A stretch of 64,000 nucleotides of DNA from Pseudomonas sp. TH41 (GCF_016650695.1 NZ_JAEKFH010000003.1:186001-250000); one strand, 5' to 3'. Counted from the first letter of the stretch, positions 6,610 through 16,648 are shown. A program made the numbers and translations. Notes: generated from the sequence alone by a model not told the origin.

Positions 6610-7845
6610 TCAGTGCGCCTTGTGCTCGAGCGGCGGTGCATCGGCCCGCACTGTCTGCACATCGTTTACCGCCAGATCACCCGACTGACCACCCCACGTC
6701 TGACGCAGGTAATTGAGCAGATCAGTGAGTTGCTCGTGGCTGAGCTTTTCGGCAAACCCCGGCATCGGTTGCAGGTGTTCGAACCCGGCAAACTTCTGCT
6801 CACCGATACCGTCGTCGATCACCCGCACCAGGTTGCGCGGATCGTCCAGGCGTAGAGTGGTGTTGCCGCGCATGGCCACGGCAATGTGCGGCTTGCCTTC
6901 GCCATCGACCGCATGGCAACCGGCGCAGACGTTCAGGTATTCCTGACGGCCGCGCTGGGCGCTGGCGCTGAGCGTGTCCAATGGCACGTCATTCAGGAGC
7001 TTCGCCGCTGGCGGTTGATCGCCAAGCAGGAACGTCGCCATCGCCGCCAAGTCCGGATCATTGAGGCCTTGAGTGCTGTTGTGGAACACCGGGAACATCT
7101 CATTGAACATCGTGCCTTGGGCGCTCATGCCGTGCTTGAGGAACGAACTCAAGTCCTGATGATTCCAGCCGCGAGCGGCCAGGTCATTGGCCAGCAGGCT
7201 TGGCGCCAGATAGCCATTGAGCAGGCCACCGGTCAGGCGCTTGTCCTGCTGCATCGCACCCGGCAAACCACGGGGGGTGTGGCATTCACCACAGTGACCG
7301 AGCACGTCGACCAGGTACTGGCCGCGCTTGAAAGCTTCGCTTTTGCCTTCGGTCGGCGCGAGTTTCACGTCTTTGCCGTAGAGCATGTTCCAGCCCATCA
7401 GGCCCAGGCGCACGTTGAACGGAAAGCTCAGGTGGGTGATCGGGGCCGCACGCTCGATCGGCTCGACGGTTTTCAGGTACGCATGAATCGCGTCCGAGTC
7501 TTCACGGGGCATCAGGTGATACGAGGTGTAGGGCATCGCCGGATACAGACTCGCGCCATCGCGGCGTTTACCTTCGGTGAGCGCGGCGAAGAATTCGTTA
7601 TCGCTGTACAGGCCAATGCCGTGCTCTTTGCTCGGGGTGATGTTGGTGCCGTAAATCGTCCCGAACGGCGAGACAATCGGCAGGCCGCCCGCATACGGTG
7701 CGCCACCCGGTGCGGTGTGGCACGCCATGCAGTCAGCGGCGCGAGCGAGGTATTCGCCGCGTTTGACCTGATCGTCTGCGTGAGCCATTAACACCGGCGC
7801 AGCCAGACCAACCGCCAATGCCAGGCGGGAAAGTAGATGCTTCAT
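6610..7845 (-). CDS. Tri-haem cytochrome c, electron acceptor of the molybdenum hydroxylase
   Basis: 411 residues with a Sec signal peptide (MKHLLSRLALAVGLAAPVLMAHA). Three CxxCH haem sites are present: CMACH (39-43), CGECH near 190 and CAGCH near 315. The layout matches the AdhB/alcohol-dehydrogenase cytochrome subunits that accompany periplasmic molybdenum or quinohaem dehydrogenases. It would take electrons from the 2Fe-2S subunit and pass them to the respiratory chain in the periplasm. ATG at 7845 follows the stop of the iron-sulfur subunit by two bases, and the GGAGGGTTAAGC before it overlaps that stop, indicating coupling. Confidence 0.9.
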   Translation of the reverse strand: MKHLLSRLALAVGLAAPVLMAHADDQVKRGEYLARAADCMACHTAPGGAPYAGGLPIVSPFGTIYGTNITPSKEHGIGLYSDNEFFAALTEGKRRDGASLYPAMPYTSYHLMPREDSDAIHAYLKTVEPIERAAPITHLSFPFNVRLGLMGWNMLYGKDVKLAPTEGKSEAFKRGQYLVDVLGHCGECHTPRGLPGAMQQDKRLTGGLLNGYLAPSLLANDLAARGWNHQDLSSFLKHGMSAQGTMFNEMFPVFHNSTQGLNDPDLAAMATFLLGDQPPAAKLLNDVPLDTLSASAQRGRQEYLNVCAGCHAVDGEGKPHIAVAMRGNTTLRLDDPRNLVRVIDDGIGEQKFAGFEHLQPMPGFAEKLSHEQLTDLLNYLRQTWGGQSGDLAVNDVQTVRADAPPLEHKAH

Positions 7846-7847
7846 GC

Positions 7848-8387
7848 TTAACCCTCCTTGACCAGGCCGAGATCGGTCAGCACGTTGCGCGTGGCGCTGT
7901 AATAGCGGACGTAGCCAGTGCAGCGGCAGATATGGTGACCGAGGCTGTCCTCAATGACTTTCTCCAGCTGGCTTTTTACAATCGGCTGACGCTGAAGTTT
8001 TTCCACCAGCACCGTCGCGGCATTCACAAACCCCGGCGCACAGTAGCTGCACTGGAACGCGAACTCATCGACGAAGCGTTGCTGGATCGGGTTCAATTGG
8101 GTGACCTTGCCCTGGTCATCGCGGGTCGCGTGACCTTCGATGGTCCGCACTTTCTTGCCTTCGAAGTAATGCGCGCCAGTGATGCAGGTGCGCACTTCTT
8201 CACTGGTGCCGTCCGGATTGTCGACGATCACCACGCACGCGTGGCAGATGCCCTGACCGCATCCCAGGCGCGAGCCGGTGAGATTTTTGTACTCGTGCAG
8301 GTAGTCGATCATCGGCAGATCATCAGGGATGTCCACTGGGCCGACGGATTGACCGTTGAGGGTCAGTTGAAGCGGACGGTTAGCCAT
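7848..8387 (-). CDS. 2Fe-2S subunit of aldehyde/isoquinoline oxidoreductase-type molybdenum hydroxylase
   Basis: 179 residues from ATG at 8387 (MANRPLQLTLNGQ), preceded by AAGGAGG. The plant-ferredoxin-type cluster is C43xxxxC48xxC51 (GCGQGICHAC) plus a later Cys in RTCITGA. The all-helical second domain holds CSYC and CRCTGY for the other [2Fe-2S] centre. This is the IorA/small-subunit type. Its start overlaps the stop of the large-subunit gene by 8 bp (ATGGCTAA). It shuttles electrons from the Moco centre to the cytochrome encoded next. The subunit has no signal of its own and would be exported by hitchhiking on the Tat signal of the large subunit. Confidence 0.9.
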   Translation of the reverse strand: MANRPLQLTLNGQSVGPVDIPDDLPMIDYLHEYKNLTGSRLGCGQGICHACVVIVDNPDGTSEEVRTCITGAHYFEGKKVRTIEGHATRDDQGKVTQLNPIQQRFVDEFAFQCSYCAPGFVNAATVLVEKLQRQPIVKSQLEKVIEDSLGHHICRCTGYVRYYSATRNVLTDLGLVKEG

Positions 8388-11211
8388 TGAGGGCCTCCTT
8401 GATGCGTGCAGACGTGATAGGCAGGTCGCGGACCCGTTTGCCGATGGCATGCGCCACGGCGTTACCGATGGCACCCACCACCGGGATCATCACCACTTCA
8501 GCAATGCCCTTCGATGGATCGCTCGGCGACAGTGGCGGCAAAATCTCGGCCGTCTGCTTCCAGACCGCAACGTGTCGCGCCATGGGCAGGCGATATCGGT
8601 TGAAGTTCCAGTCACCCTCCCCCGGCCCGCCTTCGTACAACGGCATCTCTTCCATCAGCGCATGGCCGATGCCCATTGCAATCCCACCTTCTAGCTGCCC
8701 CTTGACCAGCTCTTCCACCAGCACCCGACCGCACTCAACCCACGAGTGGTGATTGAGGACCTGAACTTCGGCCGAACCTTTGTTCACTTTCAGTTCCACC
8801 AACGTCGCCACCGGGCTGTAGTACGTCACTGCCGCGTTGTTCAGCTGGGTGTCGGGGTAATGCACGTTCTGCCGATCCAGCAGATGGAAACCGGCGCTGT
8901 TCATCTGCGCCTTTTTCACGCTCGGAGCGCCGTCGCCGTACTTGACTGCCAGACCGTCGAGCGGCAAACGCTCACGCACGCCGTCGATGCTGAACTCGGC
9001 CTCGGCCCAGCTCCAGCGGTTGAAACCGTGGACGGTCGCGCCGGTGACCAGACCGCGCTCGTGAGCGTGTTTGGCCAGCTGTTCGAAGCTCAACGGCTGC
9101 ATGCCGTTGGCGGTGAGTTTGCCGTCGACCCAATGCGCGTCTTCGCGACGCACTACGTACGGGTTGGCTTGGCCGCCGTACGGGCCCTGGCCCCAGATCT
9201 GCAACGCCGCCGGCCACAAGCCGTGGTTGAACAGTACACGCGCCGCTTCACGGGTGGCGTGGCTGAAGTAATACGCGGAGTTGGTCGCTGACGACGCCGA
9301 GGCCAATTTGCCAACCCAGCGCGGGTTGCGCAGCAAGTTGTCCTGCTCGGCCTGACTCATGATGTACGGGTTGCCGCCGCTGATGAGTTGCAACTCTTTC
9401 CATTCAGTCTGGCCGGTCTTCACTTCAGTCGCCGGAACGCCAAGGAAATCGGCCACGACCAAGGCTTGCGAGGTCGACATACCGGTGCCGAGTTCGATAC
9501 CAATGTGGCGCAGGGTAATGTGCCCTTCCGCGGTGAATTCGATGCTTGCCATCGGTGCTTCGGAGCCGGTACCGAAGTCTTTCTGGCAAATGGCGAAACC
9601 CACGCCGTACCAGTTATCCGGGTCTTCGGCCTCGCGCTGCTGTTTGATCGCGTCGCGATTTTTCCAGACGTCATGCGCGGCGGCCTTGTCGAGAATCTCG
9701 TGCAGGCGCAACGCACCCGCCGGCACTGCCCCCTGAGTGTTTTTCATGCCCGAGACCATGGCGTTTTTCTTGCGCAAATCGATGGCATCGATGCCGAGAC
9801 GACCGGCAATTTCATCCACCATCATCTCGGTGGAAGCCATGCTTTGCAGGGTGCCGTAACCGCGCATCGAACCCGCTTCAACAGCGCGGGAATGATAGGC
9901 CGTGACCTGCAAATCGTTCTGCGGCATGTAGTAGATCGACTGCGCCGCCGTGGCGCCAACCGCCGCCACCGACGGGCTGTAGTTGACTCGTCCACCGCCG
10001 TCGACGCTCATCTCGGCGCGGAAAATCTTGAAACTGTGATCGGTCTTGTCCACTGCCAGTTGGTAGCGGATGTCGAACGAGTGACGTTTGATACCGCTCT
10101 GAAATTGTTCATAGCGATCGTTGGCCAAACGCACCGGCACACCGGCGCCGTACAACGCCGCGAGGGCGGCGTAGTAGACGAAAATGTTGTGGTCTTTGGA
10201 ACCGTAACCCACGGTGTAGCCAGGGTGCATGTTCAAGTTGGCCAGGCCGAAACGCGACGGCGCGATCATCTTCGCGGTTTCGGTCGCCGCTTCCAGTGGG
10301 CACTGAGTCGCCACCACGAAATGCAGGGTTTTGGTCGCTGGATCGTACCAGCCGTTGCCGTTGTCCGGCTCCATGGCGGCCGGTTCAATGGACGGGGTTT
10401 TATAGCGCTCGTCGAACACCAGCCAGTTGTCTGGCGGCGCGTCGATCTGCTGCTTCATGCGTTCGGCGTAAAACAGCCCGCGCTCGGTCAGATTACCGTG
10501 CAGGTTCGGCTGGGAATTCCATACCGGACGGCGGTTGCGCAGCATCGGGAACAGGATCGAATCCTTGAGACTGGCGAACTCATCTTCGTCCGCCGAGGTC
10601 GCACCGCCGACCCGCACGTAGCGGAAGCTGCCATAGGGATCGCCTTCGTAGAACGGCACTTGGGCGCCGTAACGAATCGCTTTGTCATTGAATTTGAGTT
10701 TGGCCTTGGCCTGACGGAAGCGCTCGAAATCATTCCAGATCAGGATCGCCACCGGGTGACCGATGAACATCGGCACCTTGCCTTCCGGCAGCAGCGGATC
10801 AGGCGCGTGCTCTTCCGGAAAGACGATGCCGTCCTTGTCCAGGTCGGCGGCGGTGACGATGCGGTCGGGTTGCAACTCGGCACCAAGCCACGACAGGTCA
10901 TAGCCTGCGTAGATGCGGTCGGCCTTGATAGTTTTCAGCAGCATGGCGTGGCCTTGCTGCTGGGGCCAGCCCGGCATGTCCTTGGCGCGGATGTCGCGGG
11001 CAAAGACCTTGCTGCCGCAGACCTTCGACAAGGCATCGTTGCGCGAGCGCGCCTTGCCGTTGTTACCAAGCCACTGCTCGGACGGCACGGTCACGCTGTT
11101 TTCCATCAAGGCGGCCAGCGCCTGGGTGCTAAGCGGTGTAAGCGTCACGCTCACACCCGCCACCAGCCCGCCCTGCAGGAATGAGCGCCGGGATATATCA
11201 CGGTTGGACAT
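8380..11211 (-). CDS. Molybdopterin-binding large subunit, xanthine dehydrogenase family, Tat-exported
   Basis: 943 residues. A twin-arginine signal is at the N-terminus (RRSFLQGG at 8-15, then a hydrophobic stretch to ALAA), so the folded holoenzyme is exported to the periplasm. The rest is the aldehyde oxidase/xanthine dehydrogenase molybdopterin region with motifs such as RGYGTLQSMASTEMMVDE and, near the end, GGIAMGIGHALMEEMP. It resembles isoquinoline 1-oxidoreductase beta-type subunits (IorB class), which hydroxylate N-heterocycles or oxidise aldehydes; the substrate cannot be inferred. It heads the operon large subunit, 2Fe-2S subunit, cytochrome c, XdhC. GAGGAT precedes the ATG at 11211. 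A direct repeat about 80-110 bp upstream may bind its regulator. Confidence 0.88.
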   Translation of the reverse strand: MSNRDISRRSFLQGGLVAGVSVTLTPLSTQALAALMENSVTVPSEQWLGNNGKARSRNDALSKVCGSKVFARDIRAKDMPGWPQQQGHAMLLKTIKADRIYAGYDLSWLGAELQPDRIVTAADLDKDGIVFPEEHAPDPLLPEGKVPMFIGHPVAILIWNDFERFRQAKAKLKFNDKAIRYGAQVPFYEGDPYGSFRYVRVGGATSADEDEFASLKDSILFPMLRNRRPVWNSQPNLHGNLTERGLFYAERMKQQIDAPPDNWLVFDERYKTPSIEPAAMEPDNGNGWYDPATKTLHFVVATQCPLEAATETAKMIAPSRFGLANLNMHPGYTVGYGSKDHNIFVYYAALAALYGAGVPVRLANDRYEQFQSGIKRHSFDIRYQLAVDKTDHSFKIFRAEMSVDGGGRVNYSPSVAAVGATAAQSIYYMPQNDLQVTAYHSRAVEAGSMRGYGTLQSMASTEMMVDEIAGRLGIDAIDLRKKNAMVSGMKNTQGAVPAGALRLHEILDKAAAHDVWKNRDAIKQQREAEDPDNWYGVGFAICQKDFGTGSEAPMASIEFTAEGHITLRHIGIELGTGMSTSQALVVADFLGVPATEVKTGQTEWKELQLISGGNPYIMSQAEQDNLLRNPRWVGKLASASSATNSAYYFSHATREAARVLFNHGLWPAALQIWGQGPYGGQANPYVVRREDAHWVDGKLTANGMQPLSFEQLAKHAHERGLVTGATVHGFNRWSWAEAEFSIDGVRERLPLDGLAVKYGDGAPSVKKAQMNSAGFHLLDRQNVHYPDTQLNNAAVTYYSPVATLVELKVNKGSAEVQVLNHHSWVECGRVLVEELVKGQLEGGIAMGIGHALMEEMPLYEGGPGEGDWNFNRYRLPMARHVAVWKQTAEILPPLSPSDPSKGIAEVVMIPVVGAIGNAVAHAIGKRVRDLPITSARIKEALNG

Positions 11212-11287
11212 GGATCATCCTCTGGGCGGTTATGGGACCGCCCTTCTGATTATGTACTGGAAATCTCGAGTCTTGCAGAAACCCTTT

Positions 11288-11322
11288 TTGACGATGCAAA
11301 GGGCTGTATTGACAGTGCAAAG
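11288..11322. promoter_or_regulatory. Direct repeat TTGACRRTGCAAAG, candidate operator
   Basis: Two 14-bp copies, at 11288-11301 and 11309-11322, differ at two bases and are 21 bp apart start to start (two helical turns). They lie 77-111 bp upstream of the start of the molybdenum hydroxylase large subunit, the expected place for an activator site. No regulator gene is adjacent. Confidence 0.45.
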
Positions 11323-11537
11323 CTGACCGAAAGGTTAACTTTAAAGGTTTATGCGCTCGCCGCAAACAACCCGCTGCAAAAAACTGACTAAAGAATCAAT
11401 TTATTGCAGTTTTTCTGTTTATCGAGCGTATCGCGGCGGCATTGAGTGCACCCATACGCATGCGGTGTTGCTTATGTTGCCTTCGCAACCGAGAGTAATT
11501 CAGTGACAGGAAAGGAGGAAAAGCCAAATTTCAGACA

Positions 11538-11567
11538 CAAAAAACCCCGGTCTTTCGACCAGGGTCT
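11538..11567 (-). terminator. Terminator of the tRNA Val-Asp-Asp operon
   Basis: On the minus strand a stem CCCTGGTC-GAAA-GACCGGGG is followed by TTTTTT. It lies about 75 bp after the last tRNA-Asp. Confidence 0.8.
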
Positions 11568-11639
11568 TTGCTATCGACTCGAATAAGCCAGTGGCTTTCT
11601 TCGTAGCTCCAAGGCGTTCAGTGGGCCTTGAGGCAGATA

Positions 11640-11716
11640 TGGCGCAGCGGACGGGACTCGAACCCGCGACCCCCGGCGTGACAGGCCGGTATTCTAACCG
11701 ACTGAACTACCGCTGC
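11640..11716 (-). tRNA. tRNA-Asp(GTC)
   Basis: 77 nt with encoded CCA; anticodon loop CTGTCAC (GUC). The acceptor stem GCAGCGG/CCGCTGC pairs fully. It appears identical to the copy at 11822-11898. Confidence 0.95.
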
Positions 11717-11821
11717 GTATCGCTTTGAGCTGACGCTCAATTAACTCGTCTGATTGAAAGCTCCGAGACTTTTCAATCTCTCTTTCAATCTCGAATCAGG
11801 GCAAACCTGACTCGGTAAATA

Positions 11822-11898
11822 TGGCGCAGCGGACGGGACTCGAACCCGCGACCCCCGGCGTGACAGGCCGGTATTCTAACCGACTGAACTACCGCTGC
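11822..11898 (-). tRNA. tRNA-Asp(GTC)
   Basis: Second copy of the same 77-nt tRNA-Asp, middle gene of the Val-Asp-Asp operon. Anticodon loop CTGTCAC. Confidence 0.95.
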
Positions 11899-11953
11899 GC
11901 GTCGGTGGAGGCTTTTAAGGGCTTCCATCTTGCTTTCACAAGACTCTCGGAAG

Positions 11954-12029
11954 TGGTGGGTGATGACGGGATCGAACCGCCGACATTCTGCTTGTAAGGC
12001 AGACGCTCTCCCAGCTGAGCTAATCACCC
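11954..12029 (-). tRNA. tRNA-Val(TAC)
   Basis: 76 nt with encoded CCA; the anticodon loop CTTACAA gives UAC. The acceptor stem GGGTGAT/ATCACCC pairs fully. It is the first gene of the operon, 23 bp from the -10 box. Confidence 0.95.
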
Positions 12030-12051
12030 GTTTGCATCTCCGAGGCCGCGA

Positions 12052-12080
12052 AATTTACGCAGGTAGCGAACCTAAGTCAA
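12052..12080 (-). promoter_or_regulatory. Promoter of the tRNA Val-Asp-Asp operon
   Basis: Minus-strand TTGACT (complement of 12075-12080), a 17-bp spacer and TAAATT (complement of 12052-12057): a near-consensus sigma-70 promoter. Confidence 0.75.
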
Positions 12081-12146
12081 TAGCAGGATTGAAGTTTTTC
12101 TGAAAAAGACAAAATCGTGTCATTCCAGACAACTGCCAGACCGCTT

Positions 12147-12228
12147 TCGCGAGCAGGCTCGCCCCCACATTAGAAATGCATCCTGCCTGAAGACCCGCAA
12201 ACTACTGTGGGAGCGAGCCTGCTCGCGA
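12147..12228. repeat. REP palindrome pair, GCGAGCAGGCTCGC family
   Basis: Arms 12147-12169 and 12206-12228 are inverted, with one mismatch. They lie downstream of the SDR gene. Confidence 0.8.
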
Positions 12229-12276
12229 TGAGGCCGGCACATTCAACATCAATCCATTGAAGCCAGTGTCTCAGTG

Positions 12277-13053
12277 CTATTCGCTGTAAATCATCTTCTT
12301 GGTCATGCCGCCATCGACCACAAACTCCTGGCCCGTGACGAACCCGGCGTTCTTCGACAGCAACCACGCGACCATCGCTGCAACGTCCTCGACCGTCCCT
12401 ACCCTGCCCGCCGGATGCTGGGCATGGTCAGCCTCGGTGAGCGGTTCGGCACGCCGTACAGCAGGGTCCCGCGCATCGATCCAGCCAGGGCTGACCGCAT
12501 TCACCCGAATTTCCGGTCCCAGGCTGATCGCCAAGGCATGAGTCAGGGCCAACAGACCGCCCTTGCTCGCCGCATAGGCCTCTGTGTCCGGTTCCGACTG
12601 CCCGGCGCGGGTCGAGACCAGATTGACGATCGCCCCGCTGTGAGCCCGCAGGTACGGCGCACAGTGCTTGGCCAAGAGCATCGGCCCACTTAGGTTCACC
12701 GCCAGCACCCGATTCCAGTACGCCAGGTCGAGGCTTTCCAGGGTGATGTTGTGCGGATCGGCCACTGCAGCGTTGCACACCAGCGCATCCAGACGCCCGA
12801 ACTGCCCCAGCACCTCGGCGACACCCAACGCCACCTGCCCTTCATTGGACACATCCATGGCGATGAACCAGGCGTTGTCGCCGAGCACCTTCGCCACCTT
12901 CGAACCGCGCACGCGGTCCAGGTCCGTCAGCACCACCTGCCAGCCTTCACAGATCAGCCAGGCCGCAATCCCCAGACCAATGCCCCGCGCAGCACCGGTT
13001 ACCAGTGCGACACGGCCATTGGTGCCGGTGCTCGGCGTGGACAACTCGATCAC
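12277..13053 (-). CDS. SDR-family NAD(P)-dependent oxidoreductase
   Basis: 258 residues of the classical short-chain dehydrogenase/reductase fold: cofactor motif TGAARGIG at 19-26, NAA near 93, catalytic Ser in NLVSTRAG and the YAASK pair near 160. An Asp after the second strand (LTDLDR) suggests NAD rather than NADP. It starts with GTG at 13053, overlapping the metZ stop by four bases (GTGA), so it is coupled to metZ. The substrate is not predictable; the linkage to metZ may only be operonic. Confidence 0.85.
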   Translation of the reverse strand: MIELSTPSTGTNGRVALVTGAARGIGLGIAAWLICEGWQVVLTDLDRVRGSKVAKVLGDNAWFIAMDVSNEGQVALGVAEVLGQFGRLDALVCNAAVADPHNITLESLDLAYWNRVLAVNLSGPMLLAKHCAPYLRAHSGAIVNLVSTRAGQSEPDTEAYAASKGGLLALTHALAISLGPEIRVNAVSPGWIDARDPAVRRAEPLTEADHAQHPAGRVGTVEDVAAMVAWLLSKNAGFVTGQEFVVDGGMTKKMIYSE

Positions 13054-14261
13054 AAGGCCGCCAAGCCACGCGCCAGATCGGCTTGCAGGTCTGCCACATC
13101 TTCCAGACCGACCGCGACGCGGATCAAGCTGTCACGAATGCCCGCCGCTTCACGCTCTTGCGGCGCCAGACGACCGTGGGAGGTGGTGCTCGGGTGCGTG
13201 ATGGTGGTCTTGGTGTCCCCCAGGTTGGCGGTGATGGAAATCAGACGCGTCGCATCGATAAAGCGCCAGGCGCCCTCTTTGCCGCCCTTGACCTCGAAAC
13301 TCACGACCGCACCGAAGCCCTTCTGCTGACGTCGAGCCAGTTCGTGCTGCGGATGGCTCTTGAGACCGGCGTAATGGACTTTCTCGATGCCGTCCTGTTG
13401 TTCCAGCCATTCGGCCAGTTGCTGGGCGTTGGCGCAATGCGCCTTCATGCGCAGGCCCAGGGTTTCGAGGCCCTTGAGGAAGATCCAGGCATTGAAAGGG
13501 CTGAGGGTCGGCCCGGCGGTACGCAGGAACCCGACCACTTCTTTCATTTGCTCGCTGCGACCGGCCACTATGCCGCCCATGCAACGGCCCTGGCCGTCGA
13601 TGAACTTGGTTGCCGAGTGCACGACGACGTCCGCACCCAGTTTCAGTGGCTGCTGCAACGCAGGCGTGCAGAAGCAGTTGTCGACCACCAGCATCGCGCC
13701 TTTGGCGTGAGCGATTTCCGACAACGCGGTGATGTCCACCAACTCGGCCAATGGATTGGATGGCGACTCGACGAACAGCAATTTGGTGTTGGACTTGATG
13801 GCCGCATCCCAGCCGGACAAATCCGCCAGGGGCACGTAATCGACCTCGACGCCGAAGCGCTTGAAGTATTTCTCGAACAGGCTGATGGTCGAGCCGAACA
13901 CGCTGCGCGATACCAATACGTGATCGCCAGCACTGCACAGGCTCATCACCACGGCCATGATTGCAGCCATGCCGGTGGCCGTGGCGACAGCTTGCTCGGC
14001 GCCTTCCAGCGCGGCAATGCGCTCTTCGAACGCGCGCACGGTCGGGTTGGTGTAACGCGAATAAACGTTGCCCGGCACTTCGCCAGCAAAGCGCGCCGCC
14101 GCATCGGCAGCGGTACGGAATACATAGCTGGAGGTGAAGAACATCGGATCACCGTGTTCACCTTCCGGTGTACGGTGCTGACCGGCGCGTACGGCCAGGG
14201 TATCGAACGCTACGCCGTCGAGGTCGCTGTCCAGCCGACCGGCATCCCAATCCTGACTCAT
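13050..14261 (-). CDS. metZ: O-succinylhomoserine sulfhydrylase
   Basis: 403 residues of the Cys/Met metabolism PLP-enzyme family. The PLP lysine lies in [14 protein letters not shown] (about residue 208) and the phosphate-binding turn in ATATGMAAI. MetZ makes homocysteine directly from O-succinylhomoserine and sulfide, the usual methionine route in Pseudomonas. It lies downstream of purF in the order known from P. aeruginosa, separated from purF by a REP pair. ATG at 14261. Confidence 0.93.
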   Translation of the reverse strand: MSQDWDAGRLDSDLDGVAFDTLAVRAGQHRTPEGEHGDPMFFTSSYVFRTAADAAARFAGEVPGNVYSRYTNPTVRAFEERIAALEGAEQAVATATGMAAIMAVVMSLCSAGDHVLVSRSVFGSTISLFEKYFKRFGVEVDYVPLADLSGWDAAIKSNTKLLFVESPSNPLAELVDITALSEIAHAKGAMLVVDNCFCTPALQQPLKLGADVVVHSATKFIDGQGRCMGGIVAGRSEQMKEVVGFLRTAGPTLSPFNAWIFLKGLETLGLRMKAHCANAQQLAEWLEQQDGIEKVHYAGLKSHPQHELARRQQKGFGAVVSFEVKGGKEGAWRFIDATRLISITANLGDTKTTITHPSTTSHGRLAPQEREAAGIRDSLIRVAVGLEDVADLQADLARGLAAL

Positions 14262-14306
14262 GCCGCCACTCCTTGATTCATTACTCTAATAAAGACATGC
14301 ACCATC

Positions 14307-14406
14307 TGTAGGAGCGAGCTTGCTCGCGAAGAACTCAAGGGCGGCACACTGCTTCAGGGCAGCCGCGTTATCGTTGACGTCCATCGCGAGCAAGCTCGCT
14401 CCTACA
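14307..14406. repeat. REP palindrome pair, TGTAGGAGCGAGC family
   Basis: Outer arms TGTAGGAGCGAGCTTGCTCG (from 14307) and its inverse (to 14406), about 50 bp apart, between purF and metZ. Confidence 0.85.
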
Positions 14407-14433
14407 GTGGCCAGCCGCGAGGTTGTTCGTTAC

Positions 14434-15939
14434 TCAATTGTTATACAGATCAATGATCGCGCTGACTGCTTGCGTCTTGACCTTGGAGGCATCGTTACGG
14501 GCCTGCTCGATCTTGTTCAGGTAAGCCTCGTCGACGTCACCGGTGACGTAATGGCCGTCGAACACCGCGCAATCGAACTTGTCGATCTTGATCTTGCCGC
14601 CACCGACCGCTTCGATCAAGTCAGGCAGGTCCTGATAGATCAGCCAGTCAGCGCCGATCAGATCCGCCACGTCCTGAGTCGAACGGTTATGAGCGATCAG
14701 TTCGTGGGCGCTCGGCATGTCGATGCCGTAGACGTTCGGGTAGCGGACGGCCGGTGCGGCGGAGCAGAAGTAGACATTTTTGGCGCCGGCTTCACGGGCC
14801 ATCTGGATGATCTGCTTGCACGTCGTACCGCGAACGATCGAGTCGTCCACCAGCATCACGTTCTTGCCGCGGAATTCCAGCTCAATGGCGTTGAGCTTCT
14901 GGCGTACGGATTTTTTCCGGGCAGCCTGCCCCGGCATAATGAAGGTCCGGCCGATGTAGCGGTTCTTCACGAAGCCTTCGCGGAACTTGACGCCCAAGTG
15001 GTTCGCCAGCTCCAGGGCCGCGGTGCGGCTGGTGTCCGGAATCGGGATGACCACGTCGATGTCGTGCTCTGGACGCTCGCGCAGGATTTTCTCGGCGAGC
15101 TTCTCGCCCATGCGCAGACGGGCCTTGTAGACCGATACGCCGTCGATGATCGAGTCCGGACGCGCCAGGTAGACGTGCTCGAAGATGCACGGGGTCAGGG
15201 ACGGGTTGGTTGCGCACTGACGGGTGTGCAGCTTGCCCTCTTCAGTGATGTAGACCGCTTCGCCCGGTGCCAGGTCGCGAATCAGGGTGAAACCGAGCAC
15301 GTCCAGGGAAACGCTTTCGGAGGCGATCATGTACTCGACGCCTTCGTCGGTGTGACGCTGGCCGAAGACGATCGGGCGGATGCCGTGCGGATCGCGGAAA
15401 CCAACGATGCCGTAACCGGTCACCATCGCGACGACCGCGTAACCACCGACGCAGCGGTTGTGCACGTCGGTGACGGCCGCGAATACGTCTTCTTCGGTTG
15501 GCTGCAACTTGCCACGCTGGGCCAGCTCGTGCGCGAACACGTTGAGCAGCACTTCCGAATCGGAGTTGGTGTTGACGTGGCGCAGGTCAGATTCGTAAAT
15601 CTCCTTCGCCAGCTGTTCAACGTTGGTCAGGTTACCGTTATGCGCCAGGGTGATGCCATAAGGCGAGTTGACGTAAAACGGTTGAGCTTCGGCCGAGGTC
15701 GAACTGCCCGCGGTCGGATAACGCACATGGCCAATGCCCATGTGCCCGACCAGGCGCTGCATGTGACGCTGATGGAACACGTCACGTACCAGGCCATTGT
15801 CCTTGCGCAGGAATAACCGGCCATCATGGCTGGTGACAATACCGGCAGCGTCCTGGCCGCGGTGCTGGAGGACGGTTAGCGCGTCATACAGCGCCTGATT
15901 GACGTTCGACTTACCGACGATACCGACGATGCCACACAT
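14434..15939 (-). CDS. purF: Amidophosphoribosyltransferase
   Basis: 501 residues. The ATG at 15939 is chosen because it places Cys at position 2 (MCGIVG), the N-terminal nucleophile of the class II glutaminase after Met removal; an upstream TTG would block this. The phosphoribosyltransferase domain has the PRPP motif [13 protein letters not shown]. PurF makes 5-phosphoribosylamine from PRPP and glutamine, the first step of purine synthesis. cvpA follows the usual arrangement just upstream, with a gap of about 40 bp. Confidence 0.96.
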   Translation of the reverse strand: MCGIVGIVGKSNVNQALYDALTVLQHRGQDAAGIVTSHDGRLFLRKDNGLVRDVFHQRHMQRLVGHMGIGHVRYPTAGSSTSAEAQPFYVNSPYGITLAHNGNLTNVEQLAKEIYESDLRHVNTNSDSEVLLNVFAHELAQRGKLQPTEEDVFAAVTDVHNRCVGGYAVVAMVTGYGIVGFRDPHGIRPIVFGQRHTDEGVEYMIASESVSLDVLGFTLIRDLAPGEAVYITEEGKLHTRQCATNPSLTPCIFEHVYLARPDSIIDGVSVYKARLRMGEKLAEKILRERPEHDIDVVIPIPDTSRTAALELANHLGVKFREGFVKNRYIGRTFIMPGQAARKKSVRQKLNAIELEFRGKNVMLVDDSIVRGTTCKQIIQMAREAGAKNVYFCSAAPAVRYPNVYGIDMPSAHELIAHNRSTQDVADLIGADWLIYQDLPDLIEAVGGGKIKIDKFDCAVFDGHYVTGDVDEAYLNKIEQARNDASKVKTQAVSAIIDLYNN

Positions 15940-15980
15940 GCGACGCAACCCCTACTTAATGGATCTGAACTGAACACAAC

Positions 15981-16541
15981 TTACTGAGGTGTTTTGACCA
16001 TCGGCAAGAGGTGCTCCTTGAACGGTATCTCAGCGGGTACGCTGATACCGCTGGCAAGCCACTGACTGCTCCACCCAAGGATCAGGTTTTTGGACCAGTC
16101 TGCAACCAATAGAAATTTTGGCACGAGCTGTGACTGTTGCCACCACCCGTCCTGCTGTACCGGCCCCAGGCTCAACAGCCCGACGGCCACGACCACCAGC
16201 AGCACGCCACGCGCGGCGCCGAAGGCCATGCCGAGGAATCGATCGGTCCCGGATAGCCCGGTGACGCGTACCAACTCGCCGATAAGATAATTGATCATTG
16301 CGCCCACGATTAAGGTGGCGACAAACATGATGGCACAGCCCGTGATCACACGAGCCGATGGCGTTTGGATGTATCCGCCGAGGTACTCGGACAATGAACC
16401 ACCGAACATCCAGGCGACAACTCCTGCGATGATCCAGGTCACCAGCGATAGTGCTTCCTTGACGAAGCCGCGGCTCAAACTGATCAATGCGGAGATGGCG
16501 ACGATTGCAACGATCGCCCAGTCAACCCAGGTAAATGGCAC
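15981..16541 (-). CDS. cvpA: CvpA family inner membrane protein
   Basis: 186 residues with four predicted membrane helices (about 5-22, 30-48, 65-85 and 102-122), the CvpA fold. CvpA is needed for colicin V secretion in E. coli and affects envelope function and purine-related phenotypes; its molecular role is unsettled. It stands immediately upstream of purF, the conserved gammaproteobacterial order. Confidence 0.92.
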   Translation of the reverse strand: MPFTWVDWAIVAIVAISALISLSRGFVKEALSLVTWIIAGVVAWMFGGSLSEYLGGYIQTPSARVITGCAIMFVATLIVGAMINYLIGELVRVTGLSGTDRFLGMAFGAARGVLLVVVAVGLLSLGPVQQDGWWQQSQLVPKFLLVADWSKNLILGWSSQWLASGISVPAEIPFKEHLLPMVKTPQ

Positions 16542-16648
16542 AGTGCAGCCTACAGACGGATAAGGCGGCGCATTTTAGCAGAGCCCATGCTTATCGGTAA
16601 GCTGCGATTGTCAGTGCATTTCAAATAGAGGCAATAGCATACGCCCCT

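Larger units (their letters stand above)
11212..11639. other. Intergenic region between molybdenum hydroxylase operon and tRNA-Asp
   Basis: No gene is seen. It contains the regulatory repeat at 11288-11322, an A+T-rich inverted repeat (CTGCAAAAA near 11371 with a TTGCAGTTTTT word near 11405) and the tRNA terminator at 11538-11567. Confidence 0.5.

Noticed and set aside
9388..11184. Long open frame opposite the molybdenum hydroxylase large subunit
   Set aside because: It mirrors the coding strand of a G+C-rich gene with strong family motifs; its protein is Arg/His/Gln-rich without any recognisable domain.
12147..12228. REP palindromes as CRISPR repeats
   Set aside because: They are inverted pairs scattered singly between genes, with no regular spacers and no cas genes.
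14320..15816. Long open frame opposite purF
   Set aside because: Same shadow effect; purF is certain and no domain is visible on this strand.
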